A stretch of 64,000 nucleotides of DNA from assembly GCF_000182925.2 (NCBI RefSeq), contig NC_026505.1, forward strand, positions 372,001-436,000, given 5' to 3'. This stretch comes from Neurospora crassa OR74A. Its lineage: Eukaryota > Ascomycota > Sordariomycetes > Sordariales > Sordariaceae. The notes beneath the pieces are model-generated. The model did not search any database, was not told where the DNA came from, and saw nothing but the letters and a program-made list of their open reading frames with translations. Positions within the stretch are counted from its first letter, which is position 1; every line of letters starts with the position of its first letter. Positions 11,555-23,718 of the stretch are shown piece after piece. Position numbers and translations under genes: made by a program.

Positions 11555-13262
11555 TGTTTCTTTCTGGGACACGGTATAGGATAGTGATGATTGTTGGGAT
11601 GACTTCTTTGCTTGGGGTATCTCAAGTCGTTAGGCTTTTATTGGGATATCGTCAGAACTTGAAGAAAAGTGCGGTGATGAATAGGGAAAAGAAAATGTGA
11701 ACGAAACAAGACTGAGCGTATCATTTTGCTCTTTATCACAGTTCAGAACATCAGTGGACGTGGCTTTTTTCTCATTTTGTTCTGCATGTCTGTTGATCAG
11801 AGGAGGGCATGCAACACAATGTCCGACATTTTGTATGGACGGACCTCGATTTGTAACTGCATGATAGAAGTGTCTCCAGAAGTTCGGCGGCCATGATGCG
11901 CAGGTGTTGTTCGCAGCTTCCTGGGGATAGAAAAGGTAACGACAGGATAGTCAAGATCACCGAGTTATCATCTGCAGAAGCAGCACGAGTTCAGTCCGGA
12001 CACTCAAACCCATAATGTTCCACGATCGTGAGAGCTCAATAACGTACCGCCTGTTTTGTGACATTGAAGTCTTGCCACTCTCCCTAGGAAACACCAGGAG
12101 AGTGTTGTGGTTGTCATTATGATGGGCCACGTCGATGCCATGTTATCAGCCATGATACTCCTCACCACCTACGGTGTTTATTCGGAGCTGATGAGGTCTG
12201 TAAGATGCACGACCCAACGGATTCCAGAGAGGACTTTCTCAAGACCTGTGCGCTGCATAATGCATAGTTGTGTGGACTCCGGGCATCCTCTGGGATATTA
12301 AAATGCATCTGCGCGTAAGTGAGGTAAGGAAAATTGCCCTGCAGTAGGCGTCTGGGAGATCCCACTTCCACATGGACGCGGGAACCGAGCGAAGAAACCA
12401 AAGTTTGACCGAAATCATGGCGTTGCAACCTAAAAGCAGGAGCATCCATCTGCTACCGGGCTGTTGGATCGAGAACGCCTGAACATGGAATTGTCCATCG
12501 ACCATCGTGTCCTCTCATCCTAGTGAATTTTATCGTAGCCATCGGCTAATAGCCAAGGAGAACTGTACCAAAGCCGACAACTGCCGCTGTGACACACAAA
12601 TTGAAGGCAAGCATGCGCGAGAGAGACCGGACTCCTTCCACGTCTGTGTGGTCCTTGTCGGCAGACTGGCAAGGTCAAACTTCCTTCCTTTGAGTCCATT
12701 GAATGGCCCATCGCACCTCGGCGGCAAAATGGAGTGCAAGTGTTGGCCAGCTTGATGTGGCGAACTCCAACGTCCAAACTTCAGAAGCCGGCAATGATGG
12801 TGATCGTGAATTTTCCTTCGCCGAGACCCCATGCGAGGTGCGATAAGAGGTAGACGTTCAGTATCATTTCACATGGCTGCCTGTCCGGTTTCTAGTCGGG
12901 CTAGTGACTCTGGAACGCAACATCAAGAGCCGGCAAAATGTCCAGGATCGACAGCGTCGATATGGATCTCGACTTCCGATAGGCACGCATAAATGCTTTG
13001 CAATATCAAATACCCTCCACTACCGAATTGTTCATGATTCGGCACTTGTGAATGACTCGAAATCAAATTTCCTGTCCGTTAGCAACACAGAGTATTGGGC
13101 GATGACGCCAGAAAGCTCGATGCTAGATGGGCCTGTTTAAAACCCAGAGTTGTTCTCTCCATCAATTCAGGCTGCCGTGTCCCTGAGTTCTCTGGGTCAA
13201 AGATTGCTTTCCATCTCTTCCTTTTTCTGTCAATCCTCCAAGGCATTGTTATCATCGTGACC
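11555..13262. other. Intergenic
   Basis: About 1.7 kb with only short unrelated frames. A TTTAAAA at ~13135, 125 bp before the DUF1996 start codon, may serve as its core promoter, followed by a C/T-rich leader. Confidence 0.5.
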
Positions 13263-14449
13263 ATGTACTGGCTTGGGGCCCTCTCCTTCGTGGCCGCCGT
13301 TCAGGCCCAAGGATTTTCAATGAACATGCTGCGGTTCGGCTGTTCGCAAGCAGTCATCGACCGTATCGATCCGTGAGTTCCTCTCCCAAAGTTATTCTCT
13401 CAGAAAATAGCACTAACACCACCACAGACTTGTCGAACCGGGCATGCTGCCATCTTCACACGTCCATCAAGTCGTCGGCGGCGTACGTCAATCTCTTCCC
13501 CGTTCCCGGTCATTCCCCCTTTTAAAGCTCACACTAACAACAAACCACCCAGAACGCCTTCAACGCCACCATGCCCTCCGGCCCCAACGCCGACATCTCC
13601 AAGCTCGCCACCTGCACCTCGTGCAGTTTTTCCGAGGACTTCTCCAACTACTGGACCGCCAACGTCTACTTCCGCGCCCGCAACGGCACCTACAAGCGCG
13701 TCCCGCAAATGGTCAACGACCAGATCGGCGCCGCCAACGCCGGCATCACCGTCTACTACACGGCGCCCGGCCCCAAGACCGTGACGGCCTTCAAGCCCGG
13801 CTTCCGCATGTTTTCGGGCGACTCCAGCCGCCGCACCTCCCCCGGCTTCGGCAAGAACATGCAATCGTGCTTCCGGTGCTACACGGGCGCCAACTTTGGC
13901 GGCAACACGTACGCGCCTTGCCAGGACCCGCAGCGCGACACCGAGACGTTCCCTAAGCAGCCGTGCCCGGGCGGTATACGGTCGAGCGTCATCTTTCCTA
14001 TTTGCTGGGACGGCAAGAACCTCGATTCGCCCTCGCACACGGAACACATTGCCCATCCGGTCTCGGGGCCAGCGCAGTTCGCTGTCGTGGGCGCCCAGTG
14101 CCCTTCTAGCCACCCGGTCAAGATCCCGCAGGTGCACTACGAGATCGTATGGGACACGCGCCAGTTTAATAACAAGGCGGACTGGCCTACCGATGGCAGC
14201 CAGCCGTTTGTGTTGAGCAATGGGGACACGACGGGGTACGGACAGCATGGTGATTACGTGTTTGGGTGGGAAGGAGATAGGCTGCAGCATGCGATGGATA
14301 ATCGATGCTTTGGGCCGACGTGCAATGGATTGAAGACGCAGACGTTTGATAAGGCGAATCAGTGCACGGTGAAGAGCGTGGTGAATGAGGATACGGATGG
14401 GTGGTTGGAGGCGTTGCCGGGTATGGCGGAACATCCGATGAAGAAGTGA
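13263..14449 (+). CDS. Secreted DUF1996-domain protein
   Basis: DUF1996 proteins are secreted fungal proteins, common in plant-biomass degraders; their biochemical role is not settled. Three exons (13263-13372, 13428-13482, 13553-14449) join in phase to 353 residues. Residues 1-15 (MYWLGALSFVAAVQA) form a signal peptide. Family features follow: LRFGCSQ, IDRIDPLVEPG, SSHVHQVVGGNAFN, CTSCSFSEDFSNYW, KPGFRMFSGD, FPICWDGKNLDSPSH and a C-terminal GYGQHGDYVFGWE. Many cysteines suggest disulphides. It ends soon after the domain with no WSC or CBM1 module. Codons in the last exon are strongly GC-ending, as in well-expressed genes. A long antisense frame inside it is a by-product of that bias. Confidence 0.93.
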
Positions 14450-16540
14450 AGACGCTCGTCTTTCTGCATAGCAAGGTTTGATTGGTGATGATGAAACGTT
14501 CGTTTATGTCAAATACCCCTTTGCCCAACCGTTTCTTTTAGCAAGTCGATCCTTTGTAGCAACACGCCATGATTCACCTCGAAAACCTTGAACATGAATT
14601 TCCTTGTGTATTCTCTGGACACTGAAAGCGGCCGTAACAAGCGAGTGTCTGACCTCTTTTCTCCGGCTGTGCAGCTGTGGACCCTGAACAAAAAGAGGCA
14701 AAGGACATCCATAGCCGGCTAAAAACCCATCTCACCTATGAAATGGTGTCGTAAACGTCAGATGGAGCCAAGAACGGCACTTGCTCGTCTCTCTTTCAAT
14801 GGAAACAAGGGAAAATCCCCACGCTACCATTGGGACGGAAGCACGTGAGCAACGAAACAGGGAGAAACTGCGGCACAATATATGGGCAAGTATAAGGTGT
14901 AGATAGATGGGCGAACAGCGTGACGGGAGTTGTAACCCCAAAGATTACCCGGCATGATATTATAAATGAGTTGCCACCGCCCACCCTGGTCGTTTGTCGG
15001 CAATCGAAGAAACAAAGAATAAAGGTCCGGGGTACATCTAACCGTCCCACTTGAGGAAGTCAGAGAAGGAGAGAGAGTCGATGATGTAGATTTTGAGTGC
15101 GTCGGGAGATGAACGTAGGTAGGTGTTGAGGTTGCTCTGGGGACATAAACATAAATCATTAGGTACTCGCTCCCCTCACCTCCACCAAGTTGGATACCTG
15201 TATCTCCAGAATGTTGCTCAACATCAACACAACCAGTGATTGTGATAGAGGGTTGGTAATGCTGAGCAGCTTTGGCTGTCTTGAACTTGCCACTAGTCAT
15301 CGGCAGTTTAAGGGCAATACTTCTCCGAACGGTCTAATTTCACAGGTGTGCGTGTGATGAGTGAAGTGTTGGGATTAAAGGTGACGAGCACCTTCAGAGT
15401 ATGTAGATCGAATGTGACGTCATTGAAGCTTTGGCGATGATCGACGCGGTGCTCGCGTGGTCTCCCTTTGTGCGCTGTATTTCCCTTTTTAATTAGCCCT
15501 TGGAGAAAGGGATTTGTGTCCATGAGTGTCCTAACGTCAGAGATATAATCAAAGGGTTCGATCGAAGGTGATGATGATGGTTCAAAGTTATCTGAACTTG
15601 CTCAATGTTTGTCCCCCTCGATGTTGGTACCTCCCGCTACCTTATCCACATTGATGGACGCGCTGTCCCTCGCGACGGGACGGACCTGAATGATTGTTAA
15701 GGGCGCCCCACCTAGCGTGGTTAGCGCACAGACGGTGCCTGTTGATCAGCTGTCGGTCGCTGCCGGAAAATCCGGGGAAATGCGCACATCAGATCGACGG
15801 ATGGAATTGAGAGAACATCAGCACATGGCAATTAGGTCGTTCTGGCTCGATATCCAGAAGTTGATGATTCCTTTCAGTTCAATCGATGCCGAGACTTGAA
15901 GATGGAAGGAGGAAATTGGATGACGAATGAGGACGGATTTCAATGCCCAGAAACGCCCAGAAAACGCCAACCTCTTTTAGGATCTAGGCGCGCCATGGCA
16001 CATTAATCTCCCGATACGGTTGGTTCAAATGAAGCCTGTAAATTCAGCAAGAAATGGAAATGGCCAATCATTCCGTTACGACACCATTTCAATGAAATGT
16101 CTGAGCCGTGTTATCCGTATCTGGAGGTACCTACCTTACCATACCTCAGTGAGGTAGGTAGGTAATTGACCGGTAATCGTATCGTTATCGGGCAATCAAA
16201 GTGCGACCTTACCTACCTCTAGAGGTACCTGGGCTATCGCAGCCAAAACGGGAGGGGCACCTTGACGTCCACCCTCCCTGCCGCGAGCCTGCATCCACTG
16301 CCGCCCTGTGACCGCCGCCTGTCGCTCCCCTCCTTTTTTCACCCGTCCATCAGATCCATCTCTCCCCCTCTCCTCCTTTCGCTTCCATTCCGGCACAAAG
16401 GCACGCACCGTTGCAAAATGCCCGGCTAGCTAGTACCCTACTGTACTGCCTTCCGTCGTCGCGACCAAATACTTGGTCCAATGGATTGTTCTTGTGTCCA
16501 TCTTCGCTGACGACATGATGCTACCTTGGACAATCCCACC
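14450..16540. other. Intergenic
   Basis: About 2 kb without a recognisable gene. The right half carries GGTAGGTA/CCTACC palindromic tracts (see the separate repeat entry) and a C/T-rich promoter-like block at 16260-16400 before the GT31-like gene. Confidence 0.5.
16125..16230. repeat. Palindromic TACCTACC / GGTAGGTA tract
   Basis: GGTACCTACCTTACC pairs with GAGGTAGGTAGGTA at 16125-16165, and ACCTACCTCTAGAGGTACCT follows at ~16209-16229, a near-perfect palindrome around TCTAGA. Similar tracts recur in many intergenic gaps of this window. Confidence 0.6.
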
Positions 16541-18120
16541 ATGCAGCACCCATCACAACACCCCGTCGTCATCGGCGACCCCGATCTAGGCGTCAAGATC
16601 ATGGAGTTTGAAAACGAAGACGACTTTCTGCTCCAGCAGCGACGAAGCCCTACCCCACGACAAAGGATGCGGGCGCTGCTCCGGCAAATGCGATACGGTC
16701 CGCTCGGAAGACTGCGTAACGCTCTGTTCTTCCTCGGCACCCTCCTCATCTTTGGCTGGATCATGCTCCCATACGACAACCTTGTCCGTCTTGGCCTCCG
16801 ATTTAATGTCAAGAAGTTCCAACACTACCTTAACTCACACCCAGTCGAGAAATGGCTATTTGCGCCGCCAGCATACCCGGTCCATCTGGGCATAGACACT
16901 GTCGTCATTGTCAAGACCGGATACGGCACGCGCGCAAGGGCAAACGCCTGGTTCGAAGCTCTCAGCGCCTCCACCGAGTTCCGCGACTTCCTCGTTATCG
17001 CCGACTATGCCTCCAAGCCAGGTCAAGAGGCCAATAACCATGGCACGCCTCTACCGATACACAACGTTGTCAATCAGACCTTGAGCTCCTTGGGACCGGC
17101 CGCCAGCTTGTCCAACTCACGAGTTGCGAAATACCTTCGATTTGCCGAAGCGATAGAGAATGGAAAACAAGAAGAAGCAGACCGTCTGGCCAAGTCCACA
17201 GGCTGGGAGATAGACGCGCTCAAGGTACGTCACATATCACGGTCATCTCTCATAACCACGGACACCCGCTAACACTGGCCTAACAGTTCATCTCGGGCCT
17301 CGAACTCGCTTACTCCAAGTTCCCCAACAAAAAGTGGTACCTCCTCGTCGACGACGACACCTACCTTGTCCAACCATCCCTAAAACCCCTCCTCGCCCAC
17401 CTCGACTCCGAAGTCCCCTACTACCTCGGCAACGCAGTCGGCGACTTTCGCGTTCGCTTTGCCCACGGCGGCTCCGGCATCATCTTATCACAAGGCGCCA
17501 TGTCCTCCCTCATTCTCGACAATCCACACGCCGTGCGCACCGCCCACCTCGAATCACTGTCGGAAACATGGGGCGACCGCTTGCTGGCCAGGACACTGAT
17601 AAGAGCCGGGGTATATCTGGATGAGGAGTACAGCCATTTGTTCAGCGGCGAACCTCCATGGTGGGCCAAGATTCGCCCGGGTCGGTTCTGCAGTCCTATT
17701 ATCACGTTTCATGGACTGGGCCAGCCGGAGAAGATGCACCAGGCAGGTGAGAGCTTCAGGAATGTGAGCAAGCCACTACTATGGAGCGATATCTGGGACG
17801 TGTATGGGATGTCGAGGCCGTGGAGGCAGAGTACATTGACGGAAGACGAGCTGGCGAAACCAATAGAGTATGCGAATTGGGATCATGCAGGTGGGAGTGG
17901 TGGGGAGGTGGCGGTAGTTGAGGGTGTCGAGAAGGCGGAGGAGTGCGGCAAGAAGTGTTATGAGAAGGGGAGCGAGTGCATGGCTTGGACGTGGGAGAAG
18001 GAGACAAGAAGGTGTAATCTCAGTCCGTGGATGATTGTGGGAGAGAAGGTTGAAGGGAAGGTGAGCGGGCCGAATGGAAAGTTGGCAAGGGAGTTGGAGA
18101 TGGTCTGTTTAAAGTATTAG
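16541..18120 (+). CDS. Fringe-like (GT31-type) glycosyltransferase, type II membrane protein
   Basis: Probably a Golgi glycosyltransferase that adds a sugar to glycoprotein glycans; donor and acceptor are unknown. Two exons (16541-17224, 17287-18120) give 505 residues. I chose the ATG in CCCACCATGC; the in-frame stretch upstream begins with TTG. A cytosolic tail is followed by one membrane helix (ALFFLGTLLIFGWIMLPY, ~55-72) and a lumenal stem. The fold shows IDTVVIVKTGYGTR, FRDFLVIADY and the metal-binding DDD in WYLLVDDDTYL (~250-252), then RFAHGGSGIILS and WGDRLLARTLI, typical of Fringe-type enzymes. The C-terminal ~80 residues have paired cysteines (CGKKCYEKGSECMAWTW, then C) resembling a PAN/Apple-type module, which could bind substrate. 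Confidence 0.85.
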
Positions 18121-19183
18121 CAGACCGGGAGATGACAGAAAGGCTATGAACAAACGTGTTGCTGTTCAGCGGGATGAAACACCTTCACGACCTACATTAC
18201 ACATACTGCTCCAGTCAGAAAAGATGTGCGGCGGAGTATGGCGAGATCCTATGCTAGAAGAGCAGAATACCCGGCTCATGTTTTCCCATGAGTATTCTTA
18301 TAAATACATGGTTAATAAATTATAATGTTTTACTTGGTGTACTTACTGGATTGCCCATGCGGTTGAAACCTTTGCGACGCAGGAGTTCCCATCATCGAGC
18401 GAGTGTCGTACGTGAACACAAACACGGAGTTGTCAACGTCACCTCCCACATCACCAGACCCGACTCTATCGTCGTTGAACTCAAGCAGTACTACTCAGTT
18501 AGTTTATGCCATCTCGTCTGCCACAAACGTCTTGAAGCATGTAAAACCCCGAGTCACTGTGCGAATGCGGCTCAGTTTACCTGCCTGGTCATCTGCAGGG
18601 GCACGCACTGGCGCATGTTGATACCACAGTTAAGCGATCGACAGGGGTCGAAGTGACTGTGCAGACGTAACAGTAAGAATTGTTTATCAGCTACCTTGTG
18701 ATACTTGAGAAATGCCGCGATAAGATCCCGTGAGAGGTACCGACATGTCGCTTCCTTTTTTTTTTTTTTTTTCTAACGTTGGGAGGCCGGGCGCTAACGA
18801 AACTGAATGGACAACGACTGGAAGTTGAGAGCGACTGGAGAGACAGACCCTGGGGATCTCGACACACACCGACAGTCACGCCATCGTGTCTTCCGCACTC
18901 GGACTCCTAGTTGTACTCGGCGACAGCAAAAGGAGAGGGGCCAAATGCACCTAGGAAGTTGGGGTACCACGGTACACGCAAGTTCTCAAGCATTACATAC
19001 GCGTCTGGCGCCTTCTTGCGACAGATTGAGAACTCCCTTCACTCTGCTTGGCACGTACCCATCTTTCCGGTCTTGAACAGCCGAGGCAGAGGCACGCCAA
19101 TGGACTGATCCCGCTCCAGTCCTGACCAAACTAAACCGTCGTCTTCCGTCTTCCGTCTTGCTGCTACGCCAGAGACCACCAAG
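18121..19183. other. Intergenic
   Basis: No gene recognised. A 17-nt T run lies at 18756-18772; unlike the one near 57 kb, I found no flanking duplication. The region upstream of the GT32 gene is rich in CTTCCGTC. Confidence 0.5.
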
Positions 19184-20465
19184 ATGCGACCAATATTCTT
19201 ACGCTCCGTGTTCCGGGTCGCCATCATCGCCACGCCCATTCTCCTCGTCCTCCACTACTTCATCACCCACGTCCTCGCCCTCATCCACATCTTCTTCCAA
19301 CACCCCGGCATCGCCATCACCCAGCGCGAAGTCGCCAATGCCTACCTCAACGGCACCCTCCAAGAATCGCGAAAGGCGCCTCAGATCCCCAAGATCATCC
19401 ACCAGATCTTTCACAATTGGAAGGACCCGGCGAACGAAACGCTGCCGAGTGATTGGGACCAACAGAGGCATACTTGTATCGATATCAATCCCGATTGGGA
19501 ATATCGCGTATGTTTTTTTTTTCTTTTTTTTTTTTGTTTTTTTTTTTTCCCCTCCCCTTTTTTCCCCTCCCTTTTTTTTTCCTGTTTCCATCCCTGTAAC
19601 CCATCCAATCTGTCCATACCCCATGCTAATTATAGATTTATGGATACAAACGAACAAACAGCTCTGGACACACAAATCCTCCCTCGCTTTTCTGTCAACC
19701 CACTACCCTACCTTCCTCCCCGCCTACCTCTCCTACCCACACCCCGTCCAGCGCGTCGATGCCCTCCGCTACTTCCTCCTCTACCACTACGGCGGCATCT
19801 ACCTCGACCTCGACAACGGGTGTCTGCCATCCATCAAGCCAGGCTCAGACTCATTAGACGCTTTAACGTACTTCCCGCTCTGGATCACCGATGGCGGCAG
19901 GGGAGCGCTAAGTAATAATATCCTGGCTGCTAGACCTAACCACCCGTTTTGGGGACGGGTGGTGGCGGAGTTGATAGAGGGCAGGGGGGCGTTGCCGCTT
20001 GGGAGCTTGACGGAACGGTTAGCTGGGTTCTGGAAGCGGTGGTGGTGTTTGTGGGGGGTGTTGCGGTATGTGGAGATTAGTTGGGGAGTTGGACAGTGGT
20101 TTATTGGTGGGGCGTGGGATGAGTATCATCGGATGTTGCAGCTGGGACAGGACGTCATGACGGGGAAGACAGTAGAAGGGGTGGTGGTTGATGAAGAGGT
20201 GAGTGGGAGGTTGTATAGGCTCATGATGGATAATCGGCCGGGCATGGATGAGTGGGTGTTCTTTACGCAGGGGAGGGGAGGGACGTGGCATGGGTGGGAT
20301 AATTGGTTGTTTTTGGAGATTGGAGAGCATTTGTGGATATTTTCCATGGTGCTGGCATCGTTGGTGGGATTGATGGGGTGGTTGGCGAGGAGGTATTGGC
20401 GGGCCCAAAGAGGGAAAGGGTATCGGAAGGTTAAGAGTGAGGACATGGAAGATAGGAGTGAGTGA
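19184..20465 (+). CDS. GT32 glycosyltransferase, Sur1/Csh1 (MIPC synthase)-like
   Basis: The family transfers mannose or related sugars. The closest functional type appears to be Sur1/Csh1 catalytic subunits, which mannosylate inositol-phosphoceramide in the Golgi. Two exons (19184-19507, 19662-20465) give 375 residues. An N-terminal helix (~8-30, VAIIATPILLVLHYFITHVL) is followed by IPKIIHQIFHNWKDP, the RVDALRYFLLYHYGG helix and the catalytic DxD in GGIYLDLDNGC (~157-159), then GALSNNILAARPNHPFW. A second helix near the C-terminus (LWIFSMVLASLVGLMGWL) and a basic tail agree with MIPC synthases. The 154-bp intron is almost pure T/C at its 5' half. Family assignment is firm; the MIPC role is inferred from the DLDNGC motif and the two membrane helices. 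Confidence 0.87.
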
Positions 20466-22608
20466 GGCTGAGTAAGTGCTCGGGGCTTGCAGGTGCTCAA
20501 GTCTGGTGTCAGCCTTGTTGTTCGTCTTGATTAGCAGCAAAGGTGGACGAGACTACCTCTACCTACGTATGGATGCTTAAATTCGGCCAAGACAGACAGT
20601 GGTTAGACCTGGAACTTTTCATCAAGGTTTTCCTTTCACTTAAAAAAGCACCTACACACTGCAGCACGCGTTCAAAGGAATTAATGAACATCTTCATGGA
20701 AGCCTTCGGGCTCTGTTATCAGGACATGAAGGGTGAAGATGCCTCCCGTGTGACAAACACGAGGGCGTCTCAAGGTTATTCAGTTTCAGCTGAAGAATAA
20801 CACAGCATCCAAAATTCACCAGAAGGCACCACCGCTATGCCAACCACAAAAGGATGACGTCCAGATCTTCAGCCTTTGATCCGTCTTGGTGTACGGCCTT
20901 CCGAACCGAGTTTTTCTAAAATAGGTTCCGACTGAAAGATCTAAACGCTTTACCGCGGCCGATGGCCCCACAAACCATCAAGTGGTTCGAAAACTCCAGA
21001 TGCCTCTACATGTCTAACCCAGTCTTTATGCATCTGGTATTGAGGTTCGGGCGTGACGCCGCGATATCAAACGGGCGCTTGAATAATTCCAGCGTAACGC
21101 TTACCCGGAATATGAAGCTCCACACATCCTCCCCATGCCCAGGCAAAGAATCCAAATCCCAATACATTTGCCAACTCTTCTTCCAACCGTTGCATCAACC
21201 TCATCACCGCCCGATAGGAGACGGACTCCAAAGTACCGCACCGCTCCTCGCGTATGCATGCCGGTATTGCTTGCTGCCTCTCGCGATAATACTTCGGCTC
21301 CGGGAGCCTGGATGGCGGAACATACAAGACATGGCGGCTTCACCTTTTTCCCGCTTGAACGCCATCGCTCGCTTAGAGTTGCATCATGATACCACTGTTG
21401 CATTCATACCTATTCTTGCCTCTCAAACTTGTCTTCCAATCCAGAGAGACCGGTTTTCCAGTACCACGGAACATGGACAACCGCGATCACCGTGTTCTGG
21501 AATGGAAAGTTGTGCCGCGGTTTGTCGTTGTCGAAGACACTAAGACGTGGAGGACCCACTAGCAGATGGATGTTTCCCCTTTCGGATAGACCGCAGCGTT
21601 ACATCCTCCCATGAAACGGCGAGGAACACCCCCCCCCCCCCCCCCCCGGTACAAACACGGATCCCTGTCCAGGGGGAACTGGGGAAGAAATGCCTCCGTA
21701 TACTTAATCGGGAATAGGGGCATCGCAGTAGGCGTCTCGACGGTCTTGGCATCTTTTTGGGTCTTTTGCCGCGAAAGGGTCTTTGGACACTCGATGGTTT
21801 AGGGTCTTCAATGTCGTGAATGAGAAACATGGCTGAGGCGAGGTATAGATCCGAGTATGAGGAACATTTACAGAGGAATTTCAACGCCACAATAACTACG
21901 CTGCCTGACCCGTACATACTCCAAATCAAGGCAGATGTTCAATCGACTCTTCGGCCGGCGGCTCAAATGCTATCCAGGGTCTACCACAAAACGGTTTCAG
22001 GAAAACAATAGCCTGCTCCAACACCCCTCGCTTGTCCGGTACCCGGCACTCCTATCGCCCTGAACCCAGTCACTCAGAGCCTCAGACGGAATGCTAACCG
22101 AAGTTTCCTCTCAGACTTGGGCCTTTCCACCAATACTGGAAGTTTCCGCACACGCAATCCTGTCTCTGACGATCCACCCCCACTAGTTCTCCCGTCCACC
22201 TCCAACATCCTACCCGTCTTCAAACATGGTGGCTTTCCGAGGCGCTTGCACTTTCCCCTTGGTCTCTGGTCCTGCTCATCTAATCTCTAATAACAGGATG
22301 CCAATAATCCACTTCTCCACGCGTTGCGGCAAACGTCAGACGTTGCGGTGTCGCCGCGATTGCATCATTGCCCATGAACTGCAAGCGCCGCAACGATGGC
22401 ATGGGTGAAGAAGGCCCATTGGTGTGGCCGAGGCTTGTGTTGTTCAACATCCATCCAAAGGGTATAAAGACGTCGACAGGTTCCAAGTCATCAGGAAAAA
22501 AAGAAGAAGCAAGACAACAGACTTCAGCTTCTGAACATCTACCACATTCTCTTCTCTTCTATTCGATTCTCCAACCATCGTCATTCTTTCGATATAACAC
22601 TATTCACA
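20466..22608. other. Intergenic; AA9 promoter side
   Basis: About 2.1 kb with no gene recognised. A run of roughly 19 C lies near 21630. The final 150 bp holds the TATA box and an A/C-rich leader of the AA9 gene. Confidence 0.5.
22464..22469 (+). promoter_or_regulatory. TATA box of the AA9 gene
   Basis: TATAAA within GGGTATAAAGAC, 145 bp before the start codon. This is the usual arrangement for an inducible, highly expressed fungal gene. Confidence 0.55.
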
Positions 22609-23718
22609 ATGGCCCGCATGAGCATCCTCACCGCCCTGGCTGGCGCTTCCCTCGTTGCCGCCCACGGCCACGTCTCCAAGGTCATCGTCAACGGCGTCGA
22701 GTACCAGAACTACGACCCCACCTCCTTCCCTTACAACTCCAACCCCCCCACCGTGATCGGCTGGACCATCGACCAGAAGGACAACGGCTTCGTCTCGCCT
22801 GACGCCTTCGACTCCGGCGACATCATCTGCCACAAGTCCGCCAAGCCCGCCGGCGGCCACGCCACCGTCAAGGCCGGCGACAAGATCTCGCTCCAGTGGG
22901 ACCAGTGGCCCGAGTCGCACAAGGGCCCCGTCATCGACTACCTGGCCGCCTGCGACGGCGACTGCGAGTCGGTCGACAAGACGGCCCTCAAGTTCTTCAA
23001 GATCGACGGCGCCGGCTACGACGCCACCAACGGCTGGGCCTCGGACACCCTCATCAAGGACGGCAACTCGTGGGTCGTCGAGATCCCCGAGAGCATCAAG
23101 CCCGGCAACTACGTCCTCCGCCACGAGATCATCGCCCTGCACAGCGCCGGCCAGGCCAACGGCGCCCAGAACTACCCCCAGTGCTTCAACCTCAAGGTCG
23201 AAGGCTCCGGCTCCACCGTCCCCGCCGGCGTCGCCGGCACCGAGCTCTACAAGGCCACCGACGCCGGTATCCTCTTTGATATCTACAAGAACGACATCTC
23301 CTACCCCGTTCCTGGCCCCTCCCTCATTGCTGGCGCCTCCAGCTCCATCGCGCAGAGCAAGATGGCCGCCACTGCCACCGCGTCCGCTACCCTCCCTGGT
23401 GCTACTGGCGGTAGCAACAGCCCTGCTACCTCCGCCGCCGCCGCTGCTCCTGCTACCTCCGCTGCGGCTGCTACTAGCCAGGTCCAGGCCGCCCCTGCTA
23501 CCACCTTGGTCACTAGCACCAAGGCTGCTGCACCCGCTACTTCTGCTGCTGCTCCTGCTGCTCCCGCTACCTCGGCCGCGGCGGGCGGTGCTGGCCAGGT
23601 CCAGGCTAAGCAGACCAAGTGGGGACAGTGCGGTGGTAACGGCTTCACTGGTCCTACTGAGTGCGAGAGCGGATCTACTTGCACCAAGTACAACGACTGG
23701 TACTCTCAGTGCGTCTAA
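22609..23718 (+). CDS. AA9 lytic polysaccharide monooxygenase with C-terminal CBM1
   Basis: A secreted copper enzyme that cleaves cellulose (some members also hemicellulose) oxidatively. It is intronless, 369 residues. The signal peptide ends at ...SLVAA so the mature chain begins with His19, the first ligand of the histidine brace ([11 protein letters not shown]). The second ligand is His104 in ESHKGPV, and the axial tyrosine is Tyr189 in AQNYPQC. Other family features are [37 protein letters not shown] and IALHSAG. A ~100-residue Ala/Thr/Ser/Pro linker (repeated APATSAAA) leads to a complete CBM1 at ~336-369 ([19 protein letters not shown]). Codon use is extremely GC-ending, a sign of high expression. 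The long antisense frame here is a shadow of that bias. Confidence 0.97.
   Translation: MARMSILTALAGASLVAAHGHVSKVIVNGVEYQNYDPTSFPYNSNPPTVIGWTIDQKDNGFVSPDAFDSGDIICHKSAKPAGGHATVKAGDKISLQWDQWPESHKGPVIDYLAACDGDCESVDKTALKFFKIDGAGYDATNGWASDTLIKDGNSWVVEIPESIKPGNYVLRHEIIALHSAGQANGAQNYPQCFNLKVEGSGSTVPAGVAGTELYKATDAGILFDIYKNDISYPVPGPSLIAGASSSIAQSKMAATATASATLPGATGGSNSPATSAAAAAPATSAAAATSQVQAAPATTLVTSTKAAAPATSAAAPAAPATSAAAGGAGQVQAKQTKWGQCGGNGFTGPTECESGSTCTKYNDWYSQCV

Noticed and set aside
13529-14434. 301-residue antisense frame over the DUF1996 gene
   Set aside because: Same cause: strong third-position GC bias on the true strand.
18756-18772. 17-nt T run, possible second retroposed insertion
   Set aside because: No flanking direct duplication found on either side.
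20962-21543. 193-residue frame
   Set aside because: Irregular composition, overlaps equal frames on the other strand, no motif or splice context.
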